This document shows positions 9,550-18,279 of a DNA stretch of 64,000 nt, piece by piece. The position numbers and the translations under genes are program-made. The DNA is from GJ-E10 sp035625725 (GTDB lineage Bacteria > Pseudomonadota > Gammaproteobacteria > Burkholderiales > Burkholderiaceae_F): NCBI GenBank assembly GCA_035625725.1, contig DASPPB010000071.1, forward strand, positions 1 to 64,000. The letters run 5' to 3'. The notes under the pieces were generated by a model, which saw nothing but the letters and a program-made list of their open reading frames with translations, was not told the DNA's origin and searched no databases. Every line of letters begins with the position of its first letter. The stretch's first letter is position 1.

Positions 9550-9822
9550 TCAAATCCGGCATCGACTCCTCATCGAGGTATGAAAGAAGTTCGTCGATAG
9601 CCGCTCGATGAAAAGACCATAGAGAGTTCCTGCGGTGGTATAGGCGACGAAATCGGGCGGATTGTTTGTCATGAACCCGACGGGCACCGAGACGGAGACA
9701 AGAAAGCCCAGCACGGCTCCGTGAGGCAGGTGAGGTATCCTCCACCCGCCGATGGCGATCACCAAACCGAGCAACGAGCGGTTTGCCGCTGCTGCTGCGA
9801 TTTCCGTTGGCGCCCCGAGCAT
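9550..9822 (-). CDS. small hydrophobic protein or fragment of a membrane protein
   Basis: An unrecognised 90-residue frame. Two hydrophobic segments (around LLGLVIAIGG and GAVLGFLVSVSVPVGF) flank an IPHLPHG turn, and a third mildly hydrophobic stretch follows. Glycine-rich helices of this kind are typical of small integral membrane proteins. The ATG at 9822 is chosen because the translation further upstream looks random, but no ribosome-binding site precedes it. It may be a genuine small gene or the surviving end of a larger one. Confidence 0.35.
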   Translation of the reverse strand: MLGAPTEIAAAAANRSLLGLVIAIGGWRIPHLPHGAVLGFLVSVSVPVGFMTNNPPDFVAYTTAGTLYGLFIERLSTNFFHTSMRSRCRI

Positions 9823-10007
9823 GGCCCGAATACGCAATGTGGACCTGTTTGCGCTCCGGGAGCCGTTTGCGCCCCCCCGTGCTTCGCGGGGCAAAACACG
9901 CTTGGCATTGTGGGAACGGGTGGAGCATCCTTGCGTGCGGATTGATACGTCGCGGAATCGAAATTCGCTCCCCGGGCACGCGACAAATGCGGCCCTGCTT
10001 GAACACC

Positions 10008-10029
10008 GCGCGCGCCCCGAGGCGCGCGC
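10008..10029 (-). terminator. hairpin after the M23 peptidase gene
   Basis: Two bases beyond the stop codon of the peptidase gene lies a perfect inverted repeat: nine paired bases (GCGCGCGCC with GGCGCGCGC) around a four-base loop. No T-run follows on the minus strand, so it may be a processing or stability hairpin instead of a strict intrinsic terminator. Confidence 0.45.
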
Positions 10030-10031
10030 TG

Positions 10032-11033
10032 TTACTTGGCGGCGCTTTCGGACAGCGCAGCGGCGCTTAGCAGGTATCCGACCTGGTCCGAACGCAAGGA
10101 CGCCAAGTATTTGGACGGGTTCTGCGGCACGCCATTTACGTGGACCTCGAAGTGCAGATGGGGTCCGGTCGATCGACCGGTCGTGCCGACCTCGGCGATC
10201 TTTTGTCCCCGGCGCGCGATATCGCCCACTTTGACCAGCATGCGGCTCGTGTGGGCGTATATCGTCGAGAGTCCGTTGCCATGGTCGACCTCCACCAGGT
10301 TCCCAAACTCGGGATGCATCTCCGCACTTACGACCACTCCGCCAGCGGCGGCAAAGATTGGTGTGCCCACGGGTGCAGCGAAGTCCACCCCCGTATGCAT
10401 CGACATTTGGCCCGTAAACGGATCGGCACGCATGCCGTAGCCGGAGACAATGAATCCCTCGCTTAGTGGCGTGCCGTGCGGGAGCAGCGCATCGCGGCCT
10501 TCGTCTGCGACCAGTTCCGATTCGACAACCTTGAGAAAATCGTCGCGCTGCTCGATGCTCTGACCCACGCGAGCAACCTGCTCCTGCAGTTCGCGCAGGG
10601 TAGCGCCGCGCGCATTCTCGGAAGGCGGTCCGCCACGACCCGGCAGCTCCGGAAAATTGAAATCCTCCGGCCGAATTCCCGCCAGTTTGGACACGCGCTC
10701 GCCAAGGGCGTCCAAGAGCAAAAGACGCGCCTGCATGTCGCCCAGGATCTTGGCCATTGCCGTCACGTCGTTTTGCACGTCTTGCGAATAGCGCTCGGCC
10801 TGGTCGCGCATCACGAACGAAACCAGCTTCTGCACCGTCGGCACATTGGCCTCCGCCGCGAGGCGAAAGACCAGCGCAGATAGGCCGGCCGCCGTCACCA
10901 AGATGGCAAGGCTAAATCCGATGGCCGCGACAACCATGCGCACGCGCGTGAGCTTGAGTTTGCGCGTGCGTCCGAGTCGCCAATCTACAAAGAGGATCTC
11001 CAACGCTACCCCCAACGAGCTTGCGGTTTTCAA
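10032..11033 (-). CDS. M23-family (LytM-type) metallopeptidase
   Basis: A 333-residue membrane-anchored peptidoglycan endopeptidase or its regulator. One transmembrane helix (about 33-57) is followed by a periplasmic coiled-coil-like region (about 80-175) and a LytM domain. The zinc site is complete: His213 and Asp217 in HTGVD, His261, and the HLH pair at 292/294 in GPHLHFEVHVNG, so activity is expected. The annotated TTG start lacks a ribosome-binding site. The in-frame TTG at 11003 is preceded by GGGGG and would begin with LEILFVDWRL, closer to the start expected for homologues. In related genomes such a gene sits beside secA and lpxC; those neighbours are absent here. Confidence 0.88.
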   Translation of the reverse strand: MKTASSLGVALEILFVDWRLGRTRKLKLTRVRMVVAAIGFSLAILVTAAGLSALVFRLAAEANVPTVQKLVSFVMRDQAERYSQDVQNDVTAMAKILGDMQARLLLLDALGERVSKLAGIRPEDFNFPELPGRGGPPSENARGATLRELQEQVARVGQSIEQRDDFLKVVESELVADEGRDALLPHGTPLSEGFIVSGYGMRADPFTGQMSMHTGVDFAAPVGTPIFAAAGGVVVSAEMHPEFGNLVEVDHGNGLSTIYAHTSRMLVKVGDIARRGQKIAEVGTTGRSTGPHLHFEVHVNGVPQNPSKYLASLRSDQVGYLLSAAALSESAAK

Positions 11034-11531
11034 AACGCCGCATTATCAACGCTCGGACCTTGGCGGTACATACGCGTTTCCGCTATTTCCCCGGCTCGTC
11101 TATCCGCCCCGACGGTTTGACAAATCCGAAAAAACCCCGCGGTCGTTCTCAGCCCGCGCCCGGCTCCCGCCCCTGAGCGCGCGGCCGCTCGTCGTGCCGC
11201 GCTGAGGGAGGCGCAGCCACCGGCAGATCAGGCCAGATGTATGTTCCGCTGCGTGCCCCGGATGTTGGGTAGCATGTTGGGTAAATGCAAGCTCTACCTG
11301 AAAAGCCGCATGGATGGTGAGTGGAGGGCGGACAAGTGGCGATCGACCTTCTTGCCGCGTCCGCAATCGCGTTGCGTGCGTGAAACCTTCGCACCGTCGA
11401 CTACGTCACGGCCCAGAAAGTCGCGCCTTTTGGGTGCGCAACTGACTCAGACCGCGAGTCGCAGGAGGAATTTGCTCATCCGCGCGGGCTCACACCCGCC
11501 CGCGGCTCACGGCCGCGCCTTTGCACCTCGC
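11034..11531. other. intergenic region, nothing recognised
   Basis: About 500 bases between two minus-strand genes. It must hold the promoter of the M23 gene; a GATAAT on the minus strand near 11045 is a possible -10 box without a good -35. A GC-rich inverted repeat (CGCGGC around CGTGA) lies just below 11532, downstream of the glycine-zipper gene. No gene is supported. Confidence 0.35.
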
Positions 11532-12014
11532 TCATTGCGGAGGCGGTGGTGCGTGCGGTGGTGGCGGCATGTTGTTGTAGCCCAGCGATTGCCCTGGCAG
11601 CACGTTTCCCTTGGCGTACATGCATTGCGCATACGCGATGTCATACCGACGCTGCAGCATGTAGCTGCTGCGCTCGCTCTGGCCCACACCTATCGCGGAT
11701 CCGAGCAGCAACCCACTGCCAGCACCGATTCCGGCGCTCGCCCAATTGCTACCGATGAGCGCCCCGGCCGCCGCGCCAATCGCGGTTCCCACCACGGCGG
11801 ATTGCACCGCACTCGTGTTGGCTGCTGTCTGCGGTTTGCCGCCCGCCGACTGCGAGGCCCAGCCGCGACAGAACTGGTCATCGGCGGCAAATACTTCAAA
11901 GGGTTTCGTCGGCGCCGGCATGACGAGAATGCTCGGGCCATCGGGGAACACGGCGCAGCCGCCCAACGCGATCGCGCCGAGCGCCAAGATCGTAGCGAGC
12001 TTGATCGGATGCAT
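11532..12014 (-). CDS. glycine-zipper lipoprotein
   Basis: A 160-residue predicted outer-membrane lipoprotein. The signal peptide ends at the lipobox LGGC (Cys20). Central residues carry a glycine-zipper pattern (VGTAIGAAAGALIGS and GIGAGSGLLLGSAIG) of the kind found in small envelope proteins such as the SlyB/YMGG group. The C-terminus is a proline-rich tail. The frame extends upstream, but the ATG at 12014 is chosen because AGGGG stands seven bases before it and the signal sequence begins there. The conserved cysteines near DQFCRG and YAQCMYAKG recall other proteobacterial glycine-zipper proteins. The specific function is unknown. Confidence 0.8.
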   Translation of the reverse strand: MHPIKLATILALGAIALGGCAVFPDGPSILVMPAPTKPFEVFAADDQFCRGWASQSAGGKPQTAANTSAVQSAVVGTAIGAAAGALIGSNWASAGIGAGSGLLLGSAIGVGQSERSSYMLQRRYDIAYAQCMYAKGNVLPGQSLGYNNMPPPPHAPPPPQ

Positions 12015-13222
12015 GTTGCAACCCCTAGCATTGTGTGGTGAACAGTCGGGGCAGGTCATGCCCCTAACGGCCCGGCCGCCGTAGCCGGTAGCCATCTGCC
12101 GGCCTGACTCCATTTGCTTGAACAACCCGCGCCGAAAGCAGCAACCCAGCAAAGCCATACTACGCTTAGGTTGCACCAGAAACACCAACGCGACTTGATA
12201 CCGCACAGGCAAACTGGGCAAAAAATCGCAAAATATCCGTGGCCATAGAGAGACTGCGGAATCGGAGTCAATGCGCGCAACCCTGTAGCGGCAAAAGGGG
12301 GATTTGACTCGGTCTCGGGGCCGTTCGCCGCAATAGACCGCCGCAGCACCTCGGCGCGAGTTCGAGCGCGCCAGGCACGGCGCGGGCGATTCGACGGGGG
12401 ACGGTATCCGCTTGCGCAGCATGCTGCCTTGCTTCGCCTAAGCCGAGAACGAACGGCGGGCCTCGGGTCATTGGCTTCGCGCCCTTTTGGTTTCCGTTAC
12501 CGCGAACCCAGGACGGCGCCATGCGCTTTCGTGCAGAGGCCGTCACCCTGACGCGGCTTCTTTCGATCAGTATTTTGCTCCGCCTTTGGATCTCCGGCTT
12601 GCGCAATTCCGTAACGGTTGTGACAGAAGGTTTCGCGACTTGCGCGGCGCCTTGGCGACGAGAGGCGGCAAACCTTAGAAATCCGTAGCGCTTTTCGCTA
12701 TTCGGTTCGCCGCCTCTGGCCGTTCATCTCGATAACGCGCGGTCGCGCCGTACCCAGACAAATGCACGGAAGTGTTGCAACCGACGTGCGATTCGCAGGC
12801 GGCATCCAATGCGCGGTTTCGTCGCGCTGCGAGGCACCGAAGCTGCCGCGAGCGGCCCATTGCCGTCGTGCTTATTTTCCATCCAACTGTCGCTCGCTGC
12901 GCGCAACCCGGGGTTGCGCCGTGTTGGGCGCACCGGGTCGCTTGGTCCTCGCGCGCACCGGCTGCTCGCGAGCGAGTGTCGGGCCATTTTTGCTAACCGA
13001 TCCTCGCGCTCGCGATCCCGGTCGCGCGCTCGCAGCATACGAGCTGCGCCTGCGCCGCACGATGCGTCCGAACGGGGTAAACTGCGCGCCGTTGCGCTCC
13101 GCGCTCGAAGCTGTGCCAAGGCCCGCTCTGGCGCAGGGCACGAGTCCTGTGTGGAGCTTGATCCCGTTTGGCCGTTGACGGCGGCCGTCCCCCCGTCCCT
13201 TGCTTTCCGATTTCCCAGATCC
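12015..13222. other. long intergenic region, nothing recognised
   Basis: About 1.2 kb between a minus-strand lipoprotein gene and ppiD. Open frames exist but read as GC-driven chance translations, rich in Arg, Pro and Ser, without ribosome-binding sites. In related genomes hupB and tRNA-Val/Asp often precede ppiD; I looked for tRNA cloverleafs and found none. Promoters for both flanking genes should lie here. Confidence 0.4.
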
Positions 13223-15157
13223 ATGTTCGAATCGATTAGAAGCCATCGCCGCTGGTTGATGCCGATTTTGACGATCGTCGTATTCTTGCCGTTCGTCTTT
13301 TCGGGAATCTACGGTTTTACCCGTTTTCTTGGTGATGACACCACGGTAGCGAAAATCGATGGGGAATCGATTTCTCAGCAGGAATTGGACGCCGCGCAGC
13401 ACGAACGTGTGGAGCGCATGGCGCAGATGTTGGGCCCGAACGTCGACACGCGGATGTTCGACACCCCACAAGCGCGGGCTTCAACGCTCGACGCATTGAT
13501 CTCCGAGAAGGCCGTCGAACACGAAGCGAAGCGCCTGCGGATCGCGATCACCGACGCCCGCCTGCGCGAGATGATCGGCTCGGTGCCGCAGTTCCAGCAA
13601 AACGGAAAATTCGACTACGACACCTACATGAACTTGCTGCGGTTACGCGGGTTCACCGAAGCGTCCTTCGAGGCGCGGGTGAAGGCGGACATGAACCGCC
13701 AGGCCCTGGAAGTCGGGGTGACGGCGGGAGCTATGGCGCCGCGCACGGTCGTCGATCGTTTGGTCGCGCTGCAGGACGAACGGCGTCAAGTTCGGCGCCT
13801 GGAGTTTCGCCCCGAGGACTTTGCGGCCCGAGCCAAGATCGACGAGGAAGCCATCAAGTCGGAGTACGAGTCCAGCAAAGATTTGTACCGCACGCCCGAG
13901 CGGGTGCAGGCCCAGTACGTCGTACTGCGCCTGGACGATCTGGCCGCGCGCACGCCCGTGAGCGAGGCGGCGCTGCGGGACTACTACGAAAAGAACAAAG
14001 CGCGTTGGGCCGGCGCCGAGCAGCGTCGCGCCAGCCACATACTGATCACGTACGGAAAAAGCGGCTCGGCACCCGATAAGGCGGCGGCTCGCAAGATGGC
14101 AGAAGATCTGCTGCGCCAGGTCAAGGCCAATCCGGCGGATTTCGCGAAGTTGGCGCGAGAGAAGTCCAAGGACGTGGGATCGGCTGCGCAAGGTGGGGAC
14201 TTGGGATGGTTCGGTCGATCCATGATGACGAAGCCCTTTGAAGACGCGGCCTTTGCGCTCAAGCAGGGACAAATCAGCGACGTGGTGGAGTCCGATTTTG
14301 GCTTCCACATCATTATGGTGACCGGCGTGAAGGGCGCCCAGGCAAAGTCCTTTGAGGAAGTGCGGCCCACGATCGAGGCCGAGATGCGCAGGCAGGCGGC
14401 GCAAAAGAGCTACGCCGAGTTGGCCGATCAGTTCACGAACTTCGTCTACGAGCAGCCCGAGGGACTGACGGCCGCCGCGGAAAAATTCCGGTTGCCTTTG
14501 AACACGATCGAGAACCTGACGCGGCAGGGACCGCAGCCCGCCGAGAAGAACTCGGTCTTCACTCCGGCCGTCCTCGACGCGGTCTTTTCTTCGGACTCTC
14601 TTGTGCGGCACCACAACACGAAGGCCATCGACGTCGGGAATAACTCGCTGGTGTCGGTGCACGTGATCCAGTACACACCGGCGGCCGTGCGTCCGCTCGA
14701 AGAGGTGCGCGCCGCGATCAAGGCCAAACTCGAGCGCTCGGCCGCAATACAACTGGCGCGTCAGGCCGGTGAAGCGCGACTGGAGCAGTTGCGCAAGACG
14801 CCCGACGACAAGGGTTTCGAGGCGCTGCGCGAGGTGGGGCGTCGGGACACGGATTTTCTGCCGGCCGCCGGCCTCAACGAGGTCATGACCGCTCCGGCCG
14901 ATCACCTGCCGACCTATCTGGGTCTGGAGCAGCCCGACGGAACCTACGCCATCGTCCACGTGCTTGGTGTAGCAAGCGCGAAGGCGAGCGACGAGGCGGC
15001 ACGCGCGTCCCTGGCCAAGGCGCTGGTCGAGCGCACGGCCGGCGCCGAGGAAAGTGAGTATGTTCAGGCGCTGCGCGAGCGCTATGACGCCCACGTAACG
15101 CGCGCCGAACTACGCGCCGCTGGCGGCAAGGGTGGTGACACGGCGCCGAAGCCCTGA
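13223..15157 (+). CDS. ppiD: peptidyl-prolyl cis-trans isomerase PpiD (SurA N-terminal domain, parvulin)
   Basis: A 644-residue periplasmic folding chaperone anchored in the inner membrane near the Sec translocon. One transmembrane helix (about 14-36) follows a short cytoplasmic start. A SurA-like N-terminal chaperone region begins at TVAKIDGESISQQELD. The parvulin domain spans about 270-375, with ASHILITYG, GGDLGWFGRSMM and GFHIIMVTG visible. The frame is open 414 bases further upstream, but the ATG at 13223 starts the family-typical MFESIRSHRRWLM. The length matches betaproteobacterial PpiD. It converges with tesA, with only five bases between the stops. Confidence 0.93.
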   Translation: MFESIRSHRRWLMPILTIVVFLPFVFSGIYGFTRFLGDDTTVAKIDGESISQQELDAAQHERVERMAQMLGPNVDTRMFDTPQARASTLDALISEKAVEHEAKRLRIAITDARLREMIGSVPQFQQNGKFDYDTYMNLLRLRGFTEASFEARVKADMNRQALEVGVTAGAMAPRTVVDRLVALQDERRQVRRLEFRPEDFAARAKIDEEAIKSEYESSKDLYRTPERVQAQYVVLRLDDLAARTPVSEAALRDYYEKNKARWAGAEQRRASHILITYGKSGSAPDKAAARKMAEDLLRQVKANPADFAKLAREKSKDVGSAAQGGDLGWFGRSMMTKPFEDAAFALKQGQISDVVESDFGFHIIMVTGVKGAQAKSFEEVRPTIEAEMRRQAAQKSYAELADQFTNFVYEQPEGLTAAAEKFRLPLNTIENLTRQGPQPAEKNSVFTPAVLDAVFSSDSLVRHHNTKAIDVGNNSLVSVHVIQYTPAAVRPLEEVRAAIKAKLERSAAIQLARQAGEARLEQLRKTPDDKGFEALREVGRRDTDFLPAAGLNEVMTAPADHLPTYLGLEQPDGTYAIVHVLGVASAKASDEAARASLAKALVERTAGAEESEYVQALRERYDAHVTRAELRAAGGKGGDTAPKP

Positions 15158-15162
15158 CGGCG

Positions 15163-15831
15163 TCAATTGGTTCGGACGGGCGAGCCAAGCAGAAGGGGCT
15201 GCAAATGGGGCCAGACGTTCTCGAGCATTGCGGGCTGCGCCTGCGGCAGAGGATGGATATGGTCGGCTTGAAACCAATCCAGGCGGTCGGCAAAGCCGTC
15301 GAGCAGAAACGGCACAAGGCCCAGGCGGTTGTGTTGGGCAAGATCGGTGTACACGGAATAAAAGCGCTCGCCATACGTTGTCCCGTAGTTCGGCGGCATT
15401 CGCATGCCGATGAGCAGCACGCGCGCTCCTTGCCGTCGGGACGTATCAATCATCGCCTGCAGGTTGGCGCGCATTGCCTCCACACTTAGTCCGCGCAGGC
15501 CGTCGTTGGCACCGAGTTCGATAATGACCACTCCCGGATGCTCGCGTTGTAACAGTTCGCCAAGACGGGCCCGTCCGCCGCTTGTCGTGTCGCCGCTGAT
15601 GCTGGCGTTGACAACGCGATATTGCGGCGCCCGTTGGGCAACGCGGTCGGCAAGCAGCTTCACCCAACCCGAGCCGCGCGGAAGACCGTACTCGGCCGAA
15701 AGACTGTCGCCCAGGACCACGATCGGGGTCGAGGACTCGGCCCTTGGCTGCGCGCGCGCGGGCGTACTGGCCAGCGTCAGCGCGAGGCACAGCGACAATA
15801 AGAAGCTCCCGACCGTGCGAGCGGTGGGCAA
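15163..15831 (-). CDS. tesA: SGNH-family arylesterase / acyl-CoA thioesterase I
   Basis: A 222-residue periplasmic esterase with thioesterase, lysophospholipase and protease-like activities known for TesA. A signal peptide covers about residues 1-27 (cleavage near ARA). The SGNH blocks are all present: GDSLS with nucleophile Ser43, the Gly of ISGDTT, the Asn of GANDGLRG, and the Asp/His of DHIHP. The TTG at 15831 is chosen because AGGGGA lies eight bases upstream; an in-frame TTG at 15855 is an alternative. It is divergent from the YbbA-type ATPase gene, the same pairing as in E. coli, with the starts only about 15 bases apart. Confidence 0.9.
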   Translation of the reverse strand: MPTARTVGSFLLSLCLALTLASTPARAQPRAESSTPIVVLGDSLSAEYGLPRGSGWVKLLADRVAQRAPQYRVVNASISGDTTSGGRARLGELLQREHPGVVIIELGANDGLRGLSVEAMRANLQAMIDTSRRQGARVLLIGMRMPPNYGTTYGERFYSVYTDLAQHNRLGLVPFLLDGFADRLDWFQADHIHPLPQAQPAMLENVWPHLQPLLLGSPVRTN

Positions 15832-15846
15832 GCCAGCAATCCCCTG

Positions 15847-16569
15847 ATGGCGCAAACCGCCGCGGCGCCCCGATTGCAAGATGCGCACCCCGCGCTCGAG
15901 GCGCGCGCATTGAGCAAGACCGTCTTCGAGGCGGGCAGCAGCCTCACGATTATCGACGACGTCAATCTGACGGTCGCCACCGGCCAGACGGTAGCGGTCC
16001 TGGGTGCCTCCGGCTCGGGCAAGTCGACGCTGTTGGGCCTGCTCGCGGGCCTCGACGTGCCCAGTTCGGGATCCGTCCGCCTTTTGGGTGAGGAACTCTT
16101 CGCGCTGGACGAGGACGGACGCGCCCGGGTGCGCGCTCGCAGCGTCGGGTTCGTCTTTCAGTCCTTTCAGCTGCTGCCGCACCTGACCGCGCTCGAGAAC
16201 GTCATGCTGCCATTGGAGCTCGGCGCAGGCACCGTGCCCCCTGGGCGCTTCACAGGCGTGGCCGCCGACTTGCTCGATCGAGTCGGACTGCGCGAGCGTC
16301 TTATGCACTACCCAACCACGCTCTCGGGCGGCGAGCAGCAACGCGTCGCGCTCGCACGGGCCTTTGTTACGCGCCCCGCCGTACTGATGGCCGACGAGCC
16401 TACCGGCAGCCTGGACGAACGAACGGGTGCGGTCATCGCCGAGTTGCTCTTTGAACTCAACCGCGAGGCGGGTTCGACGCTCATCCTCGTGACGCACGAC
16501 CCGATCCTTGCCAGCCGCTGCACGCGACGCATTTTGCTTCAGGCCGGTCGCATCCAGGCCGACAGCTGA
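15847..16569 (+). CDS. ABC transporter ATP-binding protein, YbbA/LolD type
   Basis: A 240-residue ATPase of the MacB/LolD/YbbA class. Walker A is GASGSGKS (residues 53-60), the Q-loop lies in FVFQSFQLLPHL, the signature is LSGGEQQRV (about 159), Walker B is VLMADEP with GSLDE following, and the switch His is in LVTHD. Position beside tesA identifies it with YbbA, which in E. coli is followed by a membrane partner YbbP of more than 800 residues. No permease gene is present here: nnrD follows on the opposite strand after 23 bases. The ATPase looks intact but orphaned. No clear ribosome-binding site precedes the ATG. Confidence 0.88.
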   Translation: MAQTAAAPRLQDAHPALEARALSKTVFEAGSSLTIIDDVNLTVATGQTVAVLGASGSGKSTLLGLLAGLDVPSSGSVRLLGEELFALDEDGRARVRARSVGFVFQSFQLLPHLTALENVMLPLELGAGTVPPGRFTGVAADLLDRVGLRERLMHYPTTLSGGEQQRVALARAFVTRPAVLMADEPTGSLDERTGAVIAELLFELNREAGSTLILVTHDPILASRCTRRILLQAGRIQADS

Positions 16570-16592
16570 TCGGCACGACGTCAAGGCGCCGC

Positions 16593-18086
16593 TCAAATCC
16601 GGTTCGAGCGCGCGCCGGCGCCGCGCAACCGCGCCAGCTCCCGAGCCGCCAAGGGCGCGATATCCGAGGCAAGCAACCCCAAATCCGCGCCGAAGACGTC
16701 GGCCGCGCGTCCATGCAGCCAGACGGCGGCGCGAACCGCCGCGGCAGCGTCGGCGCACTGCGCAAGCAAAGCCCCGATCATGCCGGCCAGCACATCGCCC
16801 GTGCCTGCGCTGGCCAGCGCAGGCCCGCCCGTCGGATTGATGCCGTAGCGCGCCGAGGGTTCGGCGACGATGGTGCCGGCGCCCTTGAGCACCACGATCG
16901 CGCCGAAGTCTTGCGCCAGGCGCAGCGCGCAGCCAATCCGGTCGTCTTGCACCGAAGCGGAATTGGTCCCGAGCAGGCGCGCGGCTTCTCCCGGGTGCGG
17001 CGTGAGTATGCTCAGCGCCGATCGCTCTTTCAGCGCTGCGCGCAAAGCCGCATCGCGCGCCAGACAGTTCAGCGCGTCGGCATCCATAACCAGAGCTCCG
17101 GGGTGCGAAAGGACGCGACCCAGCCGCTCGCGTGCGACCGCATCCGTGCCCATGCCGCAACCCACGACGAGCACACCAACGCCCGGCAGCTCGCGCTCGC
17201 AGCGGCACATCAGTTCCGGTTGCTGCCAGTCAAGGCTCAGCTCCGGGGCACCAATGCAGTCGAGGTACACCTTGCCGGCACCCAGTCGCAGGGCGGCGCG
17301 CGCCGCGAGCAAAGCAGCACCCACCATGCCGCGTGCACCGCCCACGACCGCCACCGAACCGAAATCGCCCTTGTTGCTGTTCGTCGGCCGCGGATGGCAC
17401 AAAGCAGCAAACAGCTCTGGCGCAATCAGTGCTCCCGGCGGGGCCGAATCCGCGACGGCTCGCTCGAGGCCCAAGGCCTCGACGCGCACGGTTCCGGCCG
17501 CCTGCGCGCCATCGTTCGTGTGCAGCCCCGGCTTGTCGGCGATGAAGGTGATCGTCAGGCTCGCCGGGGCGCCGGTGACACCACCGATCCACGCACCGGT
17601 GTCGGCGTTTAACCCGCTGGGCACGTCCAGCGCGACAACTGGGATGTCGCGCGCTTGCACGCAACGAAGGGCCTGGAGAAACGGTTCGCTCAGTGCCCGC
17701 CGCGCACCGATACCGAAGAGTGCGTCGACAGCCGCGCCAAAGTGCTCCAGGGGCGGCAACTGATTCGTGACGTTGCCACCGGTTTGTGTCCAGCGCTCGC
17801 GCGCCGCCAATGCGTCGGCGCTGAGACTGGCCAAAGGTGCCCAGCATTGGCAGCGATGACCGAGTTCCCGCAAAGTGCACGCGCAATCAAACCCGTCGCC
17901 GCCGTTGTCCCCGGGACCACAAAGCACCAGTACGCCGCCAGATGGGTCATGCCGCGCGGCCAGCCATTGGTGTATGGCATGGGCGGCCGCGGTGCCAGCA
18001 CGGTGCATCAATGTGCCCGGCGGCAGCTCGGTGCGAGCGCGCTCCTCGACAGCACGCAGTTCCTGGATTCGAAGAAGAGCACTCAT
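16593..18086 (-). CDS. nnrD: bifunctional NAD(P)H-hydrate epimerase / ADP-dependent dehydratase
   Basis: A 497-residue repair enzyme that restores NAD(P)H from its damaged hydrates. The N-terminal YjeF_N epimerase domain (about 1-215) includes MHRAG and the GPGDNGGDG loop. The C-terminal ADP/ATP-dependent dehydratase (about 225-490) carries NKGDFGSVAVVGG, LTPHPGEAARLLG and the nucleotide-binding GGPALASAGTGDVLAG. The reading frame continues upstream, but the ATG at 18086 begins MSALLRIQELRAVEERA, typical of the family. The fused architecture is that of E. coli NnrD. It converges with the ABC gene. Confidence 0.93.
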   Translation of the reverse strand: MSALLRIQELRAVEERARTELPPGTLMHRAGTAAAHAIHQWLAARHDPSGGVLVLCGPGDNGGDGFDCACTLRELGHRCQCWAPLASLSADALAARERWTQTGGNVTNQLPPLEHFGAAVDALFGIGARRALSEPFLQALRCVQARDIPVVALDVPSGLNADTGAWIGGVTGAPASLTITFIADKPGLHTNDGAQAAGTVRVEALGLERAVADSAPPGALIAPELFAALCHPRPTNSNKGDFGSVAVVGGARGMVGAALLAARAALRLGAGKVYLDCIGAPELSLDWQQPELMCRCERELPGVGVLVVGCGMGTDAVARERLGRVLSHPGALVMDADALNCLARDAALRAALKERSALSILTPHPGEAARLLGTNSASVQDDRIGCALRLAQDFGAIVVLKGAGTIVAEPSARYGINPTGGPALASAGTGDVLAGMIGALLAQCADAAAAVRAAVWLHGRAADVFGADLGLLASDIAPLAARELARLRGAGARSNRI

Positions 18087-18279
18087 AGGTTCGGGCGCAG
18101 AGGTGGATCTGCCGTATTTTGAGCCGGGATCCATCGGGGATGTCAATCGGGCGGCCAAAGGGCACAAATGGACGAATTCGGATCTTCTCACCCGGCACTT
18201 CCGCAGACCCGTGTTTTCGATCGGCCAATAGACTGGGCTAACCCAACTGAGATCGCGGACCCGACCGGCCGTCGAATCG

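Noticed and set aside
12015..13222. tRNA genes expected before ppiD by synteny with relatives
   Set aside because: No acceptor/T-arm pairing or TTCGA loop in a cloverleaf context was found in this stretch.
13643..15094. A 483-codon minus-strand open frame opposite ppiD
   Set aside because: It is the high-GC antisense shadow of ppiD, rich in Arg, Leu and His with no domain pattern. The plus-strand frame has clear PpiD motifs.
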